From: an uncultured Eubacteriales bacterium
GTDB taxonomy: Bacteria; Bacillota; Clostridia; Oscillospirales; Oscillospiraceae
Length of the DNA stretch: 64,000 nucleotides
Reading direction: 5' to 3'
Assembly: GCA_900544405.1 (NCBI GenBank)
Contig: UQVA01000002.1
Coordinates: 62,001 to 126,000, forward strand
The position numbers and the translations under genes are program-made. A model generated the notes under the pieces. That model had not been told where the DNA came from. It did not search any database and saw only the letters and a program-made list of their open reading frames with translations. Positions 17,042 through 26,222 of the stretch are shown one piece after another (the stretch's first letter is position 1; every line of letters starts with the position of its first letter).

Positions 17042-18036
17042 AAGCGGCAGTCATCGGCAGCGGCGGCTGGGGCACGGCTCTGGCCATGCGGCTGCAGGCC
17101 AACGGTATAGAAACGTTTCTCTGGTCCCATAACCTGAAAAAAGCGGCGGAAATGGCCGAAACCAGACAAAATCCCATGCTTTCCGGGGTGACGCTGCCGG
17201 AAAACCTGACCATCACGGCGGACCCTGCCTGCGTGGCCGAGTGTGATTTGGTCACGGTGGCCTGTCCGTCCTTTGCGGTCCGCAGTGTGGCGACGCAAAT
17301 TGCCCCCTATTTGCAGGAACGTACCGTCGTGGCTTCCGCCACCAAGGGCATCGAGCCGGGGACCCTCCTGCGGATGTCCCAAATCGACGAGGAAGTGCTT
17401 CGCCATCCGGTCGTGGCCCTGACCGGCCCCAGCCACGCCGAAGAAGTGGCCCGGATGCAGCCCACCGGCTGTCTGACGGCTTGCGCCGATAAGGCATTGG
17501 CCGAATATGTGCAGGATGCCTTCATGGCCGATGTGTTCCGGGTGTACACCAGCCCGGATGTGGTGGGTGCCGAGTTGGGCGGCGCTTTGAAAAACGTCAT
17601 TGCCCTGTGCGTAGGCGCCTGCGACGGCCTGGGCTACGGGGACAACGCCAAGGCCATGCTGATGACCCGCGGCCTGACGGAGATCGCCCGGCTGGGTGTG
17701 GCCATGGGCGCCCACCGGGAGACTTTTGCGGGTCTGGCCGGTGTGGGCGACCTGATCGTCACCGGCACGTCTCTCCATTCCCGGAATCGCCGGGCGGGCA
17801 TCCTGCTGGGGCAGGGGAGAAGCGTGGAGGAAGCTATGCAGGAAGTGGGTGCCGTGGTGGAGGGCTACTATTGCGCCCGGTCCGCCTACGAACTTTGCCA
17901 AAAGCAGGGCGTGGAAATGCCCATTGTGGAGGCGGCCTACGGGGTCCTCTACCGGGGGTGGAACGCCCGGGATACCGTCAATCAACTGCTCATGCGTCGG
18001 AAAAAACAGGAATCCGAGGACGTGGGCTGGAACTAA
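17038..18036 (+). CDS. gpsA: NAD(P)H-dependent glycerol-3-phosphate dehydrogenase
   Basis: 332 residues; reduces dihydroxyacetone phosphate to glycerol-3-phosphate, the substrate of PlsY. The Rossmann start IGSGGWGTALA and the later ATKGIEPGT, TGPSHAEEVA and AGVGDLIVT blocks are all standard GpsA motifs. The catalytic Lys region is in GALKNVIAL. Start coupled to plsY by ATGA. Confidence 0.96.
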   Translation: MKAAVIGSGGWGTALAMRLQANGIETFLWSHNLKKAAEMAETRQNPMLSGVTLPENLTITADPACVAECDLVTVACPSFAVRSVATQIAPYLQERTVVASATKGIEPGTLLRMSQIDEEVLRHPVVALTGPSHAEEVARMQPTGCLTACADKALAEYVQDAFMADVFRVYTSPDVVGAELGGALKNVIALCVGACDGLGYGDNAKAMLMTRGLTEIARLGVAMGAHRETFAGLAGVGDLIVTGTSLHSRNRRAGILLGQGRSVEEAMQEVGAVVEGYYCARSAYELCQKQGVEMPIVEAAYGVLYRGWNARDTVNQLLMRRKKQESEDVGWN

Positions 18037-18054
18037 CGAAAGGAAGGCGACCCA

Positions 18055-18966
18055 ATGACCAAGACGAAACTTACCAATAAGCTGGGGCTTGAAGCCCTGC
18101 GGAAGCTCAAGTGGCAGAATTTCCTCTTTCTGGCCCTTGCAGGCGCCATCAATGCCGTGGGCGTGACCATGTTCCTGGCACCGGTGAATCTCTACGACAG
18201 CGGCATTTCCGGCACCTCCATGCTGTTGTGGCAGGTGACGCCGGAGCAGTTCAACCTGTCTCTGTTCCTGGTGCTGTTGAACGTACCGCTCTTTCTGTTC
18301 GGCCTGAAACGGCAGGGCTGGTGCTTTACCGTGTACTCCCTGTTCGCCGTGGGCATTTATTCCCTGGTATCCTTTTTGATCACGGACGTGTTTCCGGTGG
18401 ACGTGGCCAACGCCTCGCCCTTTGCGGGCCAGGACCTGCTGCTGTGCGCCGTGTTTGGAGGCCTGATCTCCGGCGTAGGCAGTGGCCTGACCATCCGTTT
18501 CGGCGGCGCCATCGACGGCATGGAGGTCTTGGGCGTGATTTTCGCCAAGAGCCTGGGTCTGACCGTGGGCAGCTTCGTTATGGCCTATAACGTGGTGCTG
18601 TATTTGCTCATCGGCATCGTGTTCAACAGCTGGGTGCTGCCGCTGTACTCCATCGTGACCTATGCCGTGGGCAACAAGACCGTGGACTTCGTGGTGGAGG
18701 GCTTCGACAAGGCCAAATCCGTGATGATCGTCACCTCCATGGAGGAGGCGGTGTGCAAGGCACTGTCCGAGGAATTCGGCCGGGGCATTACCCAGCTTCA
18801 TGGCCGGGGGTATTATTCCGGCGCAGACAAGTGCGTTATTTACTTCGTGGTGAACCGGTTCCAGATCCCCAAGGTCAAGACCCTGGTCACGGAGATCGAC
18901 CCCAATGCCTTTATCACCATTTCGGAAATTTCTGACGTGCTGGGCACCAGCCTGAAAACAAAATAA
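18055..18966 (+). CDS. YitT family membrane protein (second copy)
   Basis: 303 residues with the same design as the protein at 11887-12750: hydrophobic segments in residues 20-200, then a C-terminal DUF2179 domain (GRGITQLHGRGYYS, TEIDPNAFITISEI). It begins 18 bases after gpsA behind GAAAGGAAGG, so it may be co-transcribed with der-plsY-gpsA. The two copies differ clearly in sequence, so this is an old duplication rather than a recent one. Function unknown. Confidence 0.88.
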   Translation: MTKTKLTNKLGLEALRKLKWQNFLFLALAGAINAVGVTMFLAPVNLYDSGISGTSMLLWQVTPEQFNLSLFLVLLNVPLFLFGLKRQGWCFTVYSLFAVGIYSLVSFLITDVFPVDVANASPFAGQDLLLCAVFGGLISGVGSGLTIRFGGAIDGMEVLGVIFAKSLGLTVGSFVMAYNVVLYLLIGIVFNSWVLPLYSIVTYAVGNKTVDFVVEGFDKAKSVMIVTSMEEAVCKALSEEFGRGITQLHGRGYYSGADKCVIYFVVNRFQIPKVKTLVTEIDPNAFITISEISDVLGTSLKTK

Positions 18967-18984
18967 AATGCACACTATGAAGCC

Positions 18985-19018
18985 GCCCCCGGAACAGAAG
19001 AGCCTTCTGTCCGGGGGC
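18985..19018. terminator. Terminator between convergent genes
   Basis: A stem of about 15 bp (GCCCCCGGAACAGAAG with CTTCTGTCCGGGGGC, one bulge) lies between the yitT stop and the end of the minus-strand gene at 19025. Confidence 0.7.
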
Positions 19019-19024
19019 GAAGTG

Positions 19025-19351
19025 TTACGTTTTCTTCTTCCTTTGAAAACTGCTGACGAGCAGGTAAATGGCTGCGGCGATTACCGGCAGCAGGGAAAGC
19101 AGTGTCAACTCGGTATGGTCGGTGAGGGTGAAAATGAGACTAAGCAGCTGACACAGACACAGCAGCAACAGAGGGATCCAGATCTGCCGGGCCAGCTGCT
19201 TATGGGTCAGCTTGCTGCGGCTTTCTCGGAGCGCCACATCGATGGCCCAGCAGTTGGGCCGGAAAATCAAATAGAGCGCAATGGCCAACTGCCAGCCGAA
19301 TCGGACGATCACATCGAGCAGTTCTTCGGTCGCAGGGTCATTCATGGTCAT
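19025..19351 (-). CDS. Small membrane protein, unknown
   Basis: 108 residues, not recognised. Three hydrophobic segments: about residues 14-32, 58-76 and 80-100, ending in a basic tail (FQRKKKT). It overlaps the gene before it by 14 bases, so the two are likely made together. It is the last gene of a three-gene minus-strand operon with a secreted protein at its head. Confidence 0.65.
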   Translation of the reverse strand: MTMNDPATEELLDVIVRFGWQLAIALYLIFRPNCWAIDVALRESRSKLTHKQLARQIWIPLLLLCLCQLLSLIFTLTDHTELTLLSLLPVIAAAIYLLVSSFQRKKKT

Positions 19352-19676
19352 GGGCCTCCTTTTCCTTGGAGTGGAGCCAGCGGTCGGCCATTTTCAAGCG
19401 GTAGACGATCGGGACGAAAATGAGAAGCAGCCGAAAATGCCGGAGCCAGAGCAGCCCCGTGAACCTGGCAAGAAAGACCGGGAGAAAGTACAGTTCACAG
19501 AGCCAGTAGGTGACGGCGATGACCCGATACAGGGTATATCCCGAGATGCCCAGGGAAGCTGCTTTCTTTTCCGTTTCCTCCGAGGGTGTGGAAAAGAAGT
19601 AAATGAGACCGAGTACGAAAAAGACACCTGCGGCGATACAGAGCATGGAAAAATCCTGATACATATAACGGTACAT
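19338..19676 (-). CDS. Small membrane protein, unknown
   Basis: 112 residues from ATG 19676 (MYRYMYQDF), 10 bases after the stop of the secreted-protein gene and behind CTAAGG. Segments near residues 12-30, 48-72 and 80-95 are hydrophobic; the C-terminus is charged (SKEKEAHDHE). No family recognised. The tight spacing on both sides points to one operon with the genes at 19025 and 19687. Confidence 0.6.
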   Translation of the reverse strand: MYRYMYQDFSMLCIAAGVFFVLGLIYFFSTPSEETEKKAASLGISGYTLYRVIAVTYWLCELYFLPVFLARFTGLLWLRHFRLLLIFVPIVYRLKMADRWLHSKEKEAHDHE

Positions 19677-19686
19677 TGCCTTAGAC

Positions 19687-20536
19687 TTAACCCCACTTTT
19701 CGACATCAAATGAATTATATGCAAACATTTGATAATTTACCAAGGAAGCAAAGTATGGCGTACCCCACTCAGCGGGGACGAGACCTTCATAATAGGTTTT
19801 GTGGTAATGAGACAGGACATCAATAACATAGTACATCGACCCAGTTGCGGTTTGCAGGTTTGAATAATTTTCTACATGCAAAAGCTGCCAAGTATAGTCT
19901 GTGCGCTCGGCAGCAACAGTAGCGGTGAAAGCGTCCTGTATCATTCCGGCGACGACCTCTAGACCCATAGATGAAAGAATACCAGAAAGCCACTCAGACC
20001 CTACATCAAATTTAATCGGAAGGGCACCGACTAACAGTGCAACAAGGTCTATCAATTTCCCGATAAAACCGTTGATGGTATACGTGGTCGGCCCAATAAG
20101 GGCTGTATCATATTGACAGAATACACTGTAATGCACATAGCCGTCTGGCTCAATAGGAGAGGGGGAACGGAAGTAGATTCTCCCGGCGATGGTTGCAAGG
20201 CACGGAGAAACACTATCATGTGTTTCAATCGTTCCGTAATCGGTTGCATAAATAACCTCGCATTGTGCAGTTCTGGCAATGCCGGAACCGAAGTGCTCAA
20301 TGTACACTGCATGGTCAGGGTCATTGGCGTAAACGGTATTACGCTGGGTCAAAACGCCGTCGGTATATTCATTCAGAATTGTCGTGCCATCGGCAGTTAC
20401 ACTGCCGGTGATAATGAAATTGTCACCTTCCCAGATGGTCTCTTCTTCACTGGAAGGATTGGAAGCGGCATAACAGGGGAGGGTCATCGAAAGACAAAGA
20501 ACGAAACACATTGCGATACAAAGAAACCTTTTTCAT
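19687..20536 (-). CDS. Secreted protein of unknown function, apparent frameshift in the signal peptide
   Basis: About 280 residues. The best ribosome site (GAAAGGGG, 20546-20553) points to ATG 20536, which reads MKK and then runs into a stop after about 29 codons. Removing one A from the run of five at 20529-20533 gives MKRFLCIAMCFVLCLSM, a normal signal peptide joined to the open frame. As written, translation could start only at ATG 20511 (MCFVLCLSM), with no ribosome site and no positive N-region. The mature part begins AASNPSSEEE and has no recognised domain. A hydrophobic stretch near residues 140-150 could be a membrane-associated segment. Confidence 0.65.
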
Positions 20537-20651
20537 TGGAGCAGTCCCCTTTCTATTTATAGGAGATTATTGGGTTGTGATTTTGGCGGATATTTTGTCG
20601 GAGAATTATTAGAAAACCATTGGACTCACCCCTTGTTTAACTTGTGTATTC

Positions 20652-20680
20652 AGCATATCAGATAAAAATGTAATTGTCAA
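20652..20680 (-). promoter_or_regulatory. Promoter of the secreted/membrane operon
   Basis: On the minus strand TTGACA (20675-20680), a 17-base spacer and TATGCT (20652-20657). The leader to ATG 20536 is about 110 bases. The rest of the gap 20681-20931 shows no gene. Confidence 0.7.
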
Positions 20681-20931
20681 CGAAATTTGAAGCCGAAAAA
20701 TAAGTTTGTGAGCGGAGTGCAGAGTAAGGTGCTTTGAAAAAGATGCACAAAAAATGAAATATCGAATGGCCATGTTACGGAACAGAGGAAGCAGGAAAGC
20801 GCTGACCGCATGGAGCAGTTTATCAAGGCCGTAAATCGGTTAGGGAAAAATAAAGGGAAAACAGCGGAAGAAAGGGAAACGCTACACCCGAATTTTCAAC
20901 TCGAGAAAGTACATTCTACCCGTATAAGCAA

Positions 20932-20962
20932 AAGAAATCCCGGCATTCCGAAGAATACCGGG
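20932..20962 (-). terminator. Terminator of tRNA-Ser
   Basis: On the minus strand a 10-bp stem (CCCGGTATTC, one G-U pair) with a TTCG tetraloop, followed by ATTTCTTTT. Confidence 0.8.
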
Positions 20963-20973
20963 ATATTTCTCTA

Positions 20974-21065
20974 TGGCGGAGAAGGAGGGATTTGAACCCT
21001 CGATACCCTTTTGGGGTATACACGATTTCCAATCGTGCGCGCTCGGCCAGCTACGCGACTTCTCC
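20974..21065 (-). tRNA. tRNA-Ser (anticodon GGA)
   Basis: Minus strand: acceptor GGAGAAG/CTTCTCC, a long variable arm (TACCC...GGGTA) as in class II tRNAs, anticodon loop TTGGAAA with anticodon GGA, T loop TTCAAAT, discriminator G and an encoded CCA. Confidence 0.95.
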
Positions 21066-21120
21066 ATCAGTTGCGGCTCGTTGTCCAGCCCGGATATAAT
21101 ATCGCATTTCGGCTCGTTTG

Positions 21121-22140
21121 TCAAGAAGTTTTTTCGACTTTTTCAAAGATATTTTTTCGGCGGCATATCCGGCGGCAAAGGGCCTCCAGGCCGTGGCCTG
21201 CGGCCATGGAGCAGAGCCAGATGGGGACCGTCACGAAAAGCACCTGCTTCCAATAATCCCTGGGGTCATGCCAGGGGCACGCCTGATAACACCAGGCATC
21301 CAGCAGATTGGAAAGAAGATAGCCCCCGAAGCAGCCCCCGGCCCCGAAGGCCAGAATTTTGGAAAGTACCTTTCCGGGCCGGAGGCGGTACAATGCCAGG
21401 AACAGGCACACCACCATGCCAACTACCCACAGGTCCCCGAACTGCCAGATGAGGGCGTCGTCTAAATTGCCGTCTGTGGACAGCACCGTGCAGGTCCCCA
21501 GAATCACGGCAATGCCCAAGGCCCCTGTCAGCCCGGCCCAGGTTGGTATTTTCGGCTGGAAGCGGCGGATGGCAGCCCCCAGCACATAATAGAGCAGGGG
21601 ATAGGCACTGACCCAATAGGCTGGGGCCAGGACCATGGGCGTGGCCCCCGGAACTGCCGTCAAGAACAGCAGCACCAGCGTCAGCAGGCAAAGCTCCCGG
21701 TCCGGCAGGGCTTCCAGCAGCCGGTTCAGGAAAGGGGACAGCAAGGCCAGGCCAATGTACATCTCCACATACCAGCCGTAATAGACCCCCCGGAAGCCGA
21801 AGAACCGAGTGACCCACACGGAAAGGCTTTCCTGCTGGCCCAAAAGAAAATGCCGCACAGGGATGCTGAAAGCCGCCGCCAGGGCATAGCCCAGCAGCAC
21901 CGGCCCAAGACCTCGGACCGCACCGGACAGGCTCCTTTTGCCATAGTGCAGATAGCCGGTGAGGGTCATAAATAGCCCGTTGCAGGCCATGCTCAAGGAC
22001 CGGGCCACCCCGGCGGACCACATGGCGAAGCCGACCTGGGGCTGACCGTAATAGCCGTTATAAAGAAAGGCATGGAACAGAGTCACCAAAAAAAATCCTG
22101 TGACCCGAATCAAGTCCAATCCGCTTTGCCTTTGCCGCAT
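21121..22140 (-). CDS. Acyltransferase 3 family membrane protein
   Basis: 339 residues and about ten hydrophobic segments. The N-terminus GLDLIRVTGFFLVTLFHAF carries the Arg and His of the acyltransferase-3 (OatA/WecH-like) family, which moves acyl groups onto sugars of wall or surface polymers. Start ATG 22140 behind AGGAGGTG. It lies 64 bases after the histidine kinase gene on the same strand with no terminator between, so it may be co-expressed with, or a target of, that two-component system. The acceptor is unknown. Confidence 0.82.
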   Translation of the reverse strand: MRQRQSGLDLIRVTGFFLVTLFHAFLYNGYYGQPQVGFAMWSAGVARSLSMACNGLFMTLTGYLHYGKRSLSGAVRGLGPVLLGYALAAAFSIPVRHFLLGQQESLSVWVTRFFGFRGVYYGWYVEMYIGLALLSPFLNRLLEALPDRELCLLTLVLLFLTAVPGATPMVLAPAYWVSAYPLLYYVLGAAIRRFQPKIPTWAGLTGALGIAVILGTCTVLSTDGNLDDALIWQFGDLWVVGMVVCLFLALYRLRPGKVLSKILAFGAGGCFGGYLLSNLLDAWCYQACPWHDPRDYWKQVLFVTVPIWLCSMAAGHGLEALCRRICRRKNIFEKVEKTS

Positions 22141-22204
22141 AAAAGAACACCTCCTGCAGCTTCCATACTACAAGAGGTGTCTTTCAAATCTCCGGATAAA
22201 ATTC

Positions 22205-23752
22205 TTAAAAAATGCTTTCAAGTCCCGGCAGCGTGACGAAGGCGCAGAACTGGTCCCCGTCCACTTCCACGGAGAATTGCCCGCCCAGGGACTCCGTGTA
22301 GGTCTGAGCGATGGCCAGGCCCAGGCCGCTGCCCTTGGTGGACCGGGCCTTGTCCCCACGGGCGAAGCGCTGGACGATCTCCTCCGGGTCAAAATCCATT
22401 TCGTAGGAGGCGGTGTTCAGAAGGCGCACCCGCCAGCCCTCCGGCACTTTGACCAGCGTCAGATAAATGCGGGTCCCTGGCAGGGCGTATTTGATGGCGT
22501 TGCCCAGCAGGTTTGCAAATATCTGATGGAGCCGTCCGCCGTCGCTGATAATGGGGACATGGTCCTCCAGATAGGCCCGCTTGACCACCAGACCGGCTTT
22601 TTTCAGAGCGTCGTCGTAAAAGCCGATGGTCTGTTCCAGCAGCCGCACCAGATCGATGTTCTCCCATTTCGGCTCCGTCACACCGCTGGAGACCTTCGTC
22701 AGCTCAAAGAGGGAGTCCACCAGTTCCTGCATATACCCGGCCTTCTGGGAAAGCCGGTCCAGCTGCTCCCGGCCTGTGGGGGTCAGGGGCTGGGTCCCCA
22801 GCAACTCGCTGTACCCCAGAATAGCGGTCAGGGGCGTGCGGAGGTCGTGGGACACGTTGGCGATCAGGTCCACCCGGAACCGCTCGCTGGTAACGGCACG
22901 GGCCAGGGCTTCTGTGTGTTCCTTCCGAATTCGCAGCAATTGAGCTTCCTGGTCAGAAAACAGGCCTTTCTCCGGCGTTACCGGCTGATTTTCGGACAGA
23001 AGCTCCAGGGATTTTTCAAAATGCCGCCAGTCCCGGGCGTTCCGGCCATAAAGCACCAGCCCCAGCAGAAGCAGCACCGCCGCCGGAAGCAGGGACCAGA
23101 AATCCCACCACAGGAGCAGCGCTCCCATTAGAGCGAAAATCGGCACCAGGACCCACAAAAGCCCCAGCCAGAGCCAGCTTTTTGACCATTTCCGGGCCAT
23201 CCGCCACTGAATGCACCAATCCAGGGAACATTTTGCCCAAATCCAGCCCACCAGTTCCCGGAGGCACAGAAGGGTCAGAAAAGCGATGCCCACCCAGGCG
23301 GCCAGGGGGCCAATGCCGGTATAGCCCAGCGCCGGGGACTGCAAGGAGGTTAAGGGCAGAACGCCCAGCAGCGCTGTGCAGAGCAACAAAATCCCGTCCG
23401 GGCCGAATAAAGGGGCTTCCTGGTGCAGGAATCCAATTCCAACTCCGGCGCAGCCCAGAGCCAGGAAACACAGGGCGAAGCCCGTGATTTTGGCCGGGGT
23501 GACGGAATCCTCTGAGGTCGTTTCCAAAGGGGCCCCCGTCAGGACGGAAGCGTTGTCCGTAGCTACGTCGCTGGGGGGGATGGTGTCGGTGGGCGTCGGG
23601 GAGGTGGTTGCCGGAGAGGTGGCCACAGGCGGGGAGAAGCCACGGAATTCCAGAAACACCCCCTGCCGGGCCAGGGGCAGCCCGGCGCAGAACAGCAATG
23701 CCGCCCCAAAGAGCAGCAGGACGGCGATCCAGTTACGGCGCTTCCAGTACAT
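22205..23752 (-). CDS. Membrane sensor histidine kinase
   Basis: 515 residues. The N-terminal half has a first helix at residues 10-28, a Thr/Pro-rich outside segment (about 35-70) and several further helices up to residue 250, more than the usual two. The dimerisation domain has the H box VSHDLRTPLT near residue 300; the HATPase domain has LLGNAIKYA and GSGLGLAIA. Its start overlaps the response-regulator end by 20 bases. The signal is unknown; the multi-helix sensor suggests a membrane or envelope cue. Confidence 0.9.
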   Translation of the reverse strand: MYWKRRNWIAVLLLFGAALLFCAGLPLARQGVFLEFRGFSPPVATSPATTSPTPTDTIPPSDVATDNASVLTGAPLETTSEDSVTPAKITGFALCFLALGCAGVGIGFLHQEAPLFGPDGILLLCTALLGVLPLTSLQSPALGYTGIGPLAAWVGIAFLTLLCLRELVGWIWAKCSLDWCIQWRMARKWSKSWLWLGLLWVLVPIFALMGALLLWWDFWSLLPAAVLLLLGLVLYGRNARDWRHFEKSLELLSENQPVTPEKGLFSDQEAQLLRIRKEHTEALARAVTSERFRVDLIANVSHDLRTPLTAILGYSELLGTQPLTPTGREQLDRLSQKAGYMQELVDSLFELTKVSSGVTEPKWENIDLVRLLEQTIGFYDDALKKAGLVVKRAYLEDHVPIISDGGRLHQIFANLLGNAIKYALPGTRIYLTLVKVPEGWRVRLLNTASYEMDFDPEEIVQRFARGDKARSTKGSGLGLAIAQTYTESLGGQFSVEVDGDQFCAFVTLPGLESIF

Positions 23753-24437
23753 ATCCGATCCCCCAGACGACTTTCAGATATTCCGGCTTCTTCGGGTTCA
23801 CTTCCAGCTTCTCCCGAATACGGCTGATGTGGACCATCACCGTGTTCTCCACGGCGTAGGCCTCCCGGTCCCAGACCCGGCTGTAAATCTCCTCGGAGGA
23901 AAATACATGGCCGGGATTGGCCAGGAGCATTCTGAGAATTTTGTACTCCGTGGGCGTTACCCGGACCGCATCCCTCCGGACCAGCAGCTGCTTGGTGTCC
24001 AGGTCCAGGGCAATGTCTCCCACCTGGAGCCGGCTTTCCGTGTGGGTCTCCCGGATGGACCCCAGGGCATCATAGCGCCGCAGCAGGGCCTTCACACGGG
24101 CCAGCAATTCCTGCTGATAGAAGGGCTTCACCAGATAATCGTCCGCCCCGGCTTCCAGGCCCAAGACCCGGTCGGACCCCTCCGCCTTGGCGGAGAGCAT
24201 GAGGATGGGCACGTTGCAGTGCTGCCGGATGCGCATAGTGGCCAGCAGGCCGCTGCACCGGGGCATCATCACGTCCATGATAATAAGGTGGGGCTTCTGC
24301 ATTTCCGCCAGACGGCAGGCTTCGTCCCCGTCCCGGGCGGTGCGGACCCGATAGCCCGCCTGGGTCAGGGTGGTTTCCAGAATGTTCACGATGGCGGCAT
24401 CGTCATCCACTGCCAGAATCTCGTAGGACTGCTCCAT
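23733..24437 (-). CDS. OmpR/PhoB-family response regulator
   Basis: 234 residues from ATG 24437 (AAGGAAGTGA); a longer frame upstream is not used because it would cover the promoter. Receiver domain: acidic pair VDDD, phospho-acceptor Asp in IIMDVMMP, then the SAK and KPF residues. The C-terminal winged helix has TPTEYKILRML and the recognition region VENTVMVHISRIREKLE. It pairs with the kinase encoded directly downstream. Confidence 0.94.
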   Translation of the reverse strand: MEQSYEILAVDDDAAIVNILETTLTQAGYRVRTARDGDEACRLAEMQKPHLIIMDVMMPRCSGLLATMRIRQHCNVPILMLSAKAEGSDRVLGLEAGADDYLVKPFYQQELLARVKALLRRYDALGSIRETHTESRLQVGDIALDLDTKQLLVRRDAVRVTPTEYKILRMLLANPGHVFSSEEIYSRVWDREAYAVENTVMVHISRIREKLEVNPKKPEYLKVVWGIGYVLEAP

Positions 24438-24465
24438 AGCGTCACTTCCTTGTGTTTCTGCACTC

Positions 24466-24494
24466 AGTGTATCATATTTCCGCAGAAAGCGCAA
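24466..24494 (-). promoter_or_regulatory. Promoter of the two-component operon
   Basis: Minus strand TTGCGC (24489-24494), a 17-base spacer and TACACT (24466-24471). A TATAAT at 24538-24543 faces the other way, toward the gene at 24572. Confidence 0.55.
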
Positions 24495-24571
24495 TGTTTT
24501 CCCGTGGATTCCTCTTTTCAATCGGTCCTATGCGTGATATAATGGGGTTAAACCGAAGGAAGGAACGAACT

Positions 24572-25531
24572 ATGGAATACAACAAATCCATTGCCCAAAT
24601 GCACACCGGCGACGATGTGGAGGGCTTTTACCTATTAAAAGACGCTTATCTGAAAACCTCCTCCGCCGGGAAGCCCTTCCTGAGCGCCGTGCTGGCGGAC
24701 CGGACGGGGACCATCGATATAAAAGTCTGGGATTACAGCGGCCCCGTGGGGGCGGACCCGGCCCAGATCGGCAAGGCCGTGAAGATTCGGGGCACCGTGT
24801 CGGAATTCAAGGGGGCCCCGCAGATCACCGTGGCCCTCATCCGCATGGCGGAGACCACGGACGTGTACGACGTTTCCAACCTGGTGCCGGTGGCCCCCAT
24901 CGACCCGGAGGCGGCCCTGGAGGATGTGCGGGGGCTGGTAAGCTCCGTGACGGACAGCGACTATCGCCGGGTGGCGGAGACCATGCTGGAGCGGCACCTG
25001 GAAGCCTTCCGGAAGATTCCCGCTGCCAAAAGCGTTCACCACAGCTTTCTGTCAGGCCTTTTGATGCACACGGGCAATATGCTCAAGGCGGCGGATTTCC
25101 TGTCCCGGCTTTATTCCAACGTCATTGACCGGAGCCTGCTGCTGACCGGAACCCTGCTCCACGACATGGCCAAGGAGCGGGAATTCGTGTTCTCGGACCT
25201 GGGCATCGTTACGGAATACTCTACCTGCGGGCAACTGCTGGGCCATCTGGTCATGGGCGCTCAGGAGGTGGGCCAGGTCTGCAAGGAACTGGGCATCCCG
25301 GAGGAAAAATCCCTGCTCTTGCAGCACCTCATCTTGTCCCACCACGGGGAGCCGGAGTACGGAGCGGCGGTGGTGCCCATGTGCGCCGAGGCGGAATTGC
25401 TGTCCTATATCGACATGGTGGACAGCCGTATGGAAATTTACGCCGAAAAATTACCGGAGGTGCCGGTGGGCAGCTTCTCCCAGCGAATTTTTGCCCTGGA
25501 TAAGCGCATTTATAACCACGGCATTTCCTGA
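24572..25531 (+). CDS. yhaM: 3'-5' exoribonuclease YhaM-like (OB fold + HD domain)
   Basis: 319 residues from ATG 24572 behind GAAGGAAGG. Residues 10-110 form an OB-fold nucleic-acid-binding domain (DRTGTIDIKVWD); the HD domain spans about 150-290 with the first His at HHSFLSGLLMHT, the metal pair in LLHDMAKE, and LSHHGEPEYG. This is the architecture of B. subtilis YhaM, which trims RNA 3' ends. It shares a divergent promoter region with the response regulator. Confidence 0.9.
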   Translation: MEYNKSIAQMHTGDDVEGFYLLKDAYLKTSSAGKPFLSAVLADRTGTIDIKVWDYSGPVGADPAQIGKAVKIRGTVSEFKGAPQITVALIRMAETTDVYDVSNLVPVAPIDPEAALEDVRGLVSSVTDSDYRRVAETMLERHLEAFRKIPAAKSVHHSFLSGLLMHTGNMLKAADFLSRLYSNVIDRSLLLTGTLLHDMAKEREFVFSDLGIVTEYSTCGQLLGHLVMGAQEVGQVCKELGIPEEKSLLLQHLILSHHGEPEYGAAVVPMCAEAELLSYIDMVDSRMEIYAEKLPEVPVGSFSQRIFALDKRIYNHGIS

Positions 25532-25553
25532 AAAAGACAGAGGAGGTCCCAAA

Positions 25554-26129
25554 ATGGAAAACGTGCTTTTCATCAATGCCTGCGTGCGCCCGGACTCCCG
25601 GACCCGTATTCTGGCCCAGGAGGTGCTGGACTGCCTGGGGCAGCCCTATACGGAGGTGGACCTGAACCGGGAGCAATACCCGGCCATGGACCGGCAGGCT
25701 CTGGAATTGCGGGAAGATCTCCGCAGGACGGAATTGCGGACCCACCCCCGGTTTGCCCCGGCCTGGCAGTTTGCCCGGGCGGAAACAATCGTGGTGGCGG
25801 CACCCTTCTGGGACCTGTCCTTTCCGGGTCTGCTGAAAAATTATATTGAATATATCAACGTTTCCGACATAACCTTCACCTATGTGAAGGACCAGCCGGT
25901 GGGTCTGTGCAGGGCAAAACGGCTTTACTATGTGACCACCGCCGGCGGGCCGATTTTTGCGGATTTCGGCTTTTCCTATCTGGAAGCCCTGGCCAAGTCC
26001 TTCTACGGCATCCCGGAGGCGGTGAACTTCGCCGCCCAGGGATTGGACCTGGAGGGCAGCGACGTGGACGCCATTCTGAGGGATGCAAAGGCGGAAATCC
26101 ATAAGACCCTCTGCCCCGGAAAAATTTGA
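25554..26129 (+). CDS. Flavodoxin-fold NAD(P)H oxidoreductase (AzoR-like)
   Basis: 191 residues from ATG 25554 behind GAGGAGG. The N-terminus (INACVRPDSRTRILA) matches the FMN phosphate loop of flavodoxin-like quinone or azo reductases. The blocks APFWDLSFPGLLKNYI (near residue 85) and VTTAGGP (near residue 125) are typical for FMN binding. It would reduce quinones, azo dyes or nitro compounds. It lies 22 bases after yhaM on the same strand. Confidence 0.85.
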   Translation: MENVLFINACVRPDSRTRILAQEVLDCLGQPYTEVDLNREQYPAMDRQALELREDLRRTELRTHPRFAPAWQFARAETIVVAAPFWDLSFPGLLKNYIEYINVSDITFTYVKDQPVGLCRAKRLYYVTTAGGPIFADFGFSYLEALAKSFYGIPEAVNFAAQGLDLEGSDVDAILRDAKAEIHKTLCPGKI

Positions 26130-26222
26130 AAAACGCCGTCGCAGCCTGTAATTTCCAGCAAATTTTTCGCATATCCCTTTTCCTTTCGGTGAAACTATGG
26201 GTGCGGAAAGACAGCTCGTTTC

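Noticed and set aside
14888..18975. Long minus-strand open frames opposite der, plsY, gpsA and yitT
   Set aside because: Same cause: antisense shadows of well-recognised genes, with no ribosome sites.
20810..20995. A 61-codon plus-strand open frame before tRNA-Ser
   Set aside because: It runs through the tRNA terminator and into the tRNA and has no ribosome site.
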